Assembly: GCA_029964075.1 (NCBI GenBank)
Contig: CM057149.1
Coordinates: forward strand, 39,204,900-39,268,899
DNA: 64,000 nucleotides
Source of the DNA: Patiria pectinifera
Lineage: Eukaryota; Echinodermata; Asteroidea; Valvatida; Asterinidae
Direction: 5' to 3'
Position numbers and translations under genes: made by a program
Part shown: positions 60,284-64,000 of the stretch, piece by piece
Layout: the number at the start of each line of letters is the position of its first letter
Position numbering within the stretch: position 1 is the first letter of the stretch
Notes under the pieces: generated by a model
The model's input: the letters and a program-made list of their open reading frames with translations, nothing else
The model's database searches: none
Told to the model about the DNA's origin: nothing

Positions 60284-63200
60284 ATGGCGGCAGATCACTC
60301 GTGGGCAGGTATGGTGTACGACATTTGCATCGTTGGGGCCGGATTATGGGGTTCGTCAGCGGCCAGACACGCCTCGTTGCCTGGTCGCAAAGTGTGTCTT
60401 ATAGGACCCAGTGAACCACAGGAAAAGGTAGGACATGAACCGAGCACTTAAGTAATAAGGGAATAAATATTAAGTGCTTTATAATGCTGGTTTCAAGCAA
60501 GTCCGATTCAGACCAACGTGGGGAATGGCCGCTGCCATAACCAGAGCCGAAGTCGTGAGGAACATTATTGGCGACCAGGCCCACGCCGGTCTGAAACGGA
60601 CTTGTTTAATACCAGACAAGCACAGATTGTTCTACCTATTGCGGTGTTGTTTTCAGGATCGCCCATCGCGGGACATTTTCGCCTCTCATTATGACGTCTC
60701 ACGTACTGTGCGCAAATATCAGGGAAGTGATCACATTCGGAGTTTGATGACAATGAGAGCTTATAAAGGTCTTCAAGAATTGGAAGGAACCACAGGTAAT
60801 GATGAATAAGCCTTGTTCTTGAGCGAATGAGGGCGCTCTAACGACCCCATTGGGGATGCTAATTAAACAGACGTGAATCGAAGGTTATTGTCGTATTTAC
60901 ACTGTACACACTGCTTAATCAACTTTCTGAACTGCTTTAATAAACAGGTGTGTCCCCCTAGTCTTTGTACATAAAAAGTCTTGTTACAGCGCGCCAATTA
61001 GATCAAAAGAATGGACTACAGGGTTCGCTTGCATGATCGTACCCGTACCCACCGCCTCATATTAGACGTCGTACCTATGGGAAGGGCAAATCTCCGGCAC
61101 AATATTTTTTTTTATGAAGGAAGGAAGCACAGGCGCGAGAAGCAGGGCAGCTAACTGCCTCATCCAATGTACGTATGTTCTGTGCGCACGTGCCATGTAC
61201 AGGCGGAAATGTTGACCCGCGTTACAGTTCAAACAAATTCTATCCAATGAGTGCTCGAGAGAATTACGCCATGCATCCAGAAAAAGTAGCCCTTCCAAGC
61301 GCCCTGTTTCAGGGCAGTGGGCACGAGCGAACCTATTGCTTTTCCTCCAAAGCATTGAAAGCGAAATTGGATCGATTATATCTACTCGATCAAAATTCGT
61401 TTCTGATTAACACACTTACAAATCATTTGCAACGATGTGGTAGGCTGTTTACGAAAATCATGATTTTTTTAAGCGGGGGAGGGGGTTCCTTGGTACAAGT
61501 ACAAATCGATTAGATTTTGGAAGTGATCCGGATCTTGGTCTCGATGCGCGATTTTTTGTAGAGCTTCTTCACCATTTTGTTTGTGCATGTCATGATCTAC
61601 GATCTGGCTCTTTGGTCTTATAGGCATACAACTCAACGCAGCAGTTGGTCACATCATGTATGGAAAAGATATCGAAAGCATAACGGTGCCAATAGCCAAG
61701 GAAGAAGGTGTTCTCTTGACGGCAGAGGGCGTCCGTGAAAGGTATCCATTCTTGGACACCAGCCGATATGGCGACACAGCCATGTTGTTACCAGTTGACG
61801 CCGGCCACGCCAACCCTCGAAGAATCGTCCGTGCGCAGCAAAAGGCAGCCGCCCTCCGAGGCTGTGATATTATTGATGACGTGGTGCAGTCAGTGAAGGA
61901 GTCGGGGGACCACACTCACGGCGAGCCATTGATGAGGGTTGTGATTGAGAAAGGGCGCCCCCTCCTTGCAAAGAAGGTGTTACTGTGCACGGGCGCGTTC
62001 ACACAGTTAAAGGATCTTCTACCGCCCTCTACAAAACTGGATTTTGGAATTGACGGGACGTTCACAGTTCGACTGGAGGTTGGGGAAGACGATTTGGAGA
62101 AGCTTCGCAGCATGCCTACTATGACATCGTTCACAGACCCTGAATGGAACTGTTACATGCTTCCGCCGATAAAGTACCCGGATGGTAAGGCCAAATGTCA
62201 TATTTACAGAAACAGGAATCACAAATGTAATATCTCCTCCCAAAAGAAAGTTTGAATTCCTAATATAATTGATCGTTAAACAGAAGTGTTGCCCGCACTG
62301 CGTAGGCATGTGAGACCACATGATCCGGACAAAGTTGGCGGATGTCGTTCTAAGGTTTTGGCAATTTCGTTGTCCTGTTGCTTTCCGTTTAAAAAATGAT
62401 GGAGATTTCATTCTTACTGAAACCCTATCACCACCGCGAGAGGGGATTAAGTGATAAAACCCTGACAACCAAATTATGAGATTAGCACTGACATTGAAAT
62501 GCTTTTGTACACATTTCTTTACAGCTTTATGGATTGTGTTCGTATTTAAGGAGGTTGTAAATTAACAGTTACTGATTCAGAAATCTTAAAACCTCAAAAT
62601 GGTCAGTTAGTTCCACACAAAATGACCTCATATGCCCACTGTGCGTAAAAAAACCCAGAATTTATTTTAGATTTCGACGTGTGTTCATCTTCATTCTACA
62701 AGGGAAATACTACGTGAAGCTAGGACCAGGCTACCAGGACCAGCGAAGACTGACCAGCCTCAAGGAAGTCAAAGACTGGTTTCTGTCTAAGCCCGATCCA
62801 AAGTTGGTGGAAAAGTACAGAGATTTGCTTTTGAGTATCGTTAAAGGTAAGAACCAGGTTATTACACAAAGTGCTGCTGTGCTATAATTGGTGCTTTTTG
62901 TCGGCATAATTCAGTATTAAACTTGATATTCTTATATAGATAACTGGACCAGGATACTGCTTCTGAAGTTTCTTTGGATTGAAATCTAAAGCAATCACCC
63001 ACTGCCTTAGATTATATAAATGACTTTCCTTAAGACATATAAAAAGCATTCATTTCTGTTGCCTATTTCGTAGGTTTCAATCCAATGTCCGTCAAAACCG
63101 ATATGTGTGTATGCTCACGCACGCCGACCGGACTCCCCTACTGTGATATGGTATCGTCCAGAGTCGGCCTTGCGATTGGTGGAAACGGCTTCGGGGCGAT

Positions 63201-63321
63201 GCTATCTGATGAGGTGGGGAGGATGGCCGCTGAGATGATCGCTGGAGGGGAGAATTGGAATCGAGACGTACCGAGGGAGATGCTGAAGGCTCAGTTCATC
63301 ACACCGCCTTCAAACTTGTGA
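60284..63321 (+). CDS. FAD-dependent sarcosine/pipecolate oxidase-like, copy C (411 aa, 5 exons), mosaic
   Basis: Exons 60284-60427, 60657-60795, 61624-62184, 62703-62846 and 63074-63321. N-terminal MAADHSW extension as in copy B. Rossmann motif VGAGLWGSSAARH and CVCSRTPTGLPY are intact, so the frame is predicted functional. Exon 3 is a patchwork: its start (to about 61730) and end (from about 61985) are close to copy B, while the middle matches copy A (LLPVDAGHANP, IVRAQQKAAAL, GDHTHGEPLMRVV). Exon 5 has GGNGFGAM where A and B have GGNGCGAM. The exon 4 acceptor is CTACAAG rather than CTGCCAG. Ends PSNL. Confidence 0.88.
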
Positions 63322-63880
63322 TTTTAATAATGCGCTAGCTCACCGATAATTCTCTTCTTTGGGGTTTGGTTTGGTTACTTCGAAGTGAACCATCGTGCAT
63401 GATCATTTGGCCTTTTGGCATTTCTTTTTCTTCGAAGCAATAAAATTGCCAGAAATCTGGCATTCTCTGTTCGGTTGATGCCACACATTTAAAAGAAATA
63501 AACCCCAAAATCAAACAAATTCACAATTTTGAGGTCTCGTAGGCCCATGTCAACGCATGTATTGCCAACGCATAAAGTGTGCCCGCTAACACACTGTTTT
63601 AGAGCTACCTTCAACGATTGTCTTCTTTGAAACCATTTGGTGCAATAATTTAAAAGATACTTGGGATCAGTTTAATCTTCACTTTGAGTGAGTATTTCAC
63701 AAATTGCGTGGTACTTGTCTGTGTGATTACCAATGTTCCTAACTGCCTTCAATACGGCACTGTCAGGCAGTGTCAAAGTACTGTGCGCCGTCTCAAAAGT
63801 TGACTTCTTTTAAGCCTCTGTTTACAAATGCTAGACTTTGTTCCAGTTTGTTGACTCAAATATTGGCTTGCCTTCAGTGA
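63322..63880. repeat. 3' flank of copy C, part of the duplicated block
   Basis: Collinear with the flanks of copies A and B. The last bases of the window still resemble the copy A flank near 49540 (GTGACATCG, CCAATG/CCGATG, CAAGTTA), so the duplicated unit continues towards or past the window edge. Confidence 0.8.
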
Positions 63881-64000
63881 TTGTTATCATTTTTTTTTAA
63901 CTTCAACGTTTATTTTTTTTATAGGAAATTTCGTAGGAGATGAAAATAATACACGGTCGGCATGTGACATCGTGGCATCCAATGCCAAGTTAATGTATAG

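Overview
The window is eukaryotic and animal. Coding sequence is split into short exons with GT-AG introns, protein families are metazoan, intergenic DNA is AT-rich, and there are many small non-autonomous DNA transposons, homopolymer G/C tracts and tandem repeats. The gene set and repeat style fit a marine invertebrate deuterostome (echinoderm, hemichordate or cephalochordate), but I cannot resolve the group from sequence alone. All gene models are mine, built by joining open frames at splice sites whose phases agree.

Layout. (1) 1.2-5.6 kb, +: last three exons of an unidentified helical protein. (2) 9.6-11.8 kb, +: a two-exon gene joining about nine leucine-rich repeats to a complete caspase-like fold that has lost both catalytic residues (His to Arg, Cys to Leu). 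This LRR-pseudocaspase is the most striking protein here. (3) 12.8-18.1 kb: transposon-rich stretch with a TTAA-flanked element followed directly by two adjacent giant foldback (inverted-repeat) structures. (4) 18.5-22.5 kb, +: four-exon gene for an about 805-residue protein with 12 C2H2 zinc fingers, ZNF335-like in layout. (5) 22.4-33 kb: the last 19 codons, stop codon and start of the 3'UTR of that zinc-finger gene are amplified as a 159-bp tandem repeat. The array plus a 1.7-kb spacer is itself repeated four times, each spacer carrying a hAT-type MITE and a hairpin. (6) 34.5-43.2 kb, -: an 11-exon gene for a secreted PLC-like phosphodiesterase, about 425 residues. (7) 45.5-63.3 kb, +: three tandem five-exon copies (A, B, C) of a sarcosine/pipecolate-oxidase-like FAD enzyme, with a mosaic third copy that indicates gene conversion.

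The genes do not form a pathway. What links them is duplication: of a gene's 3' end (zinc finger), of a whole gene with flanks (oxidases), and of inverted segments (foldbacks). The LRR-pseudocaspase may be a regulator of caspase signalling by analogy with c-FLIP, but that is inference.

I saw no convincing tRNA, rRNA, CRISPR array, reverse transcriptase or transposase gene.
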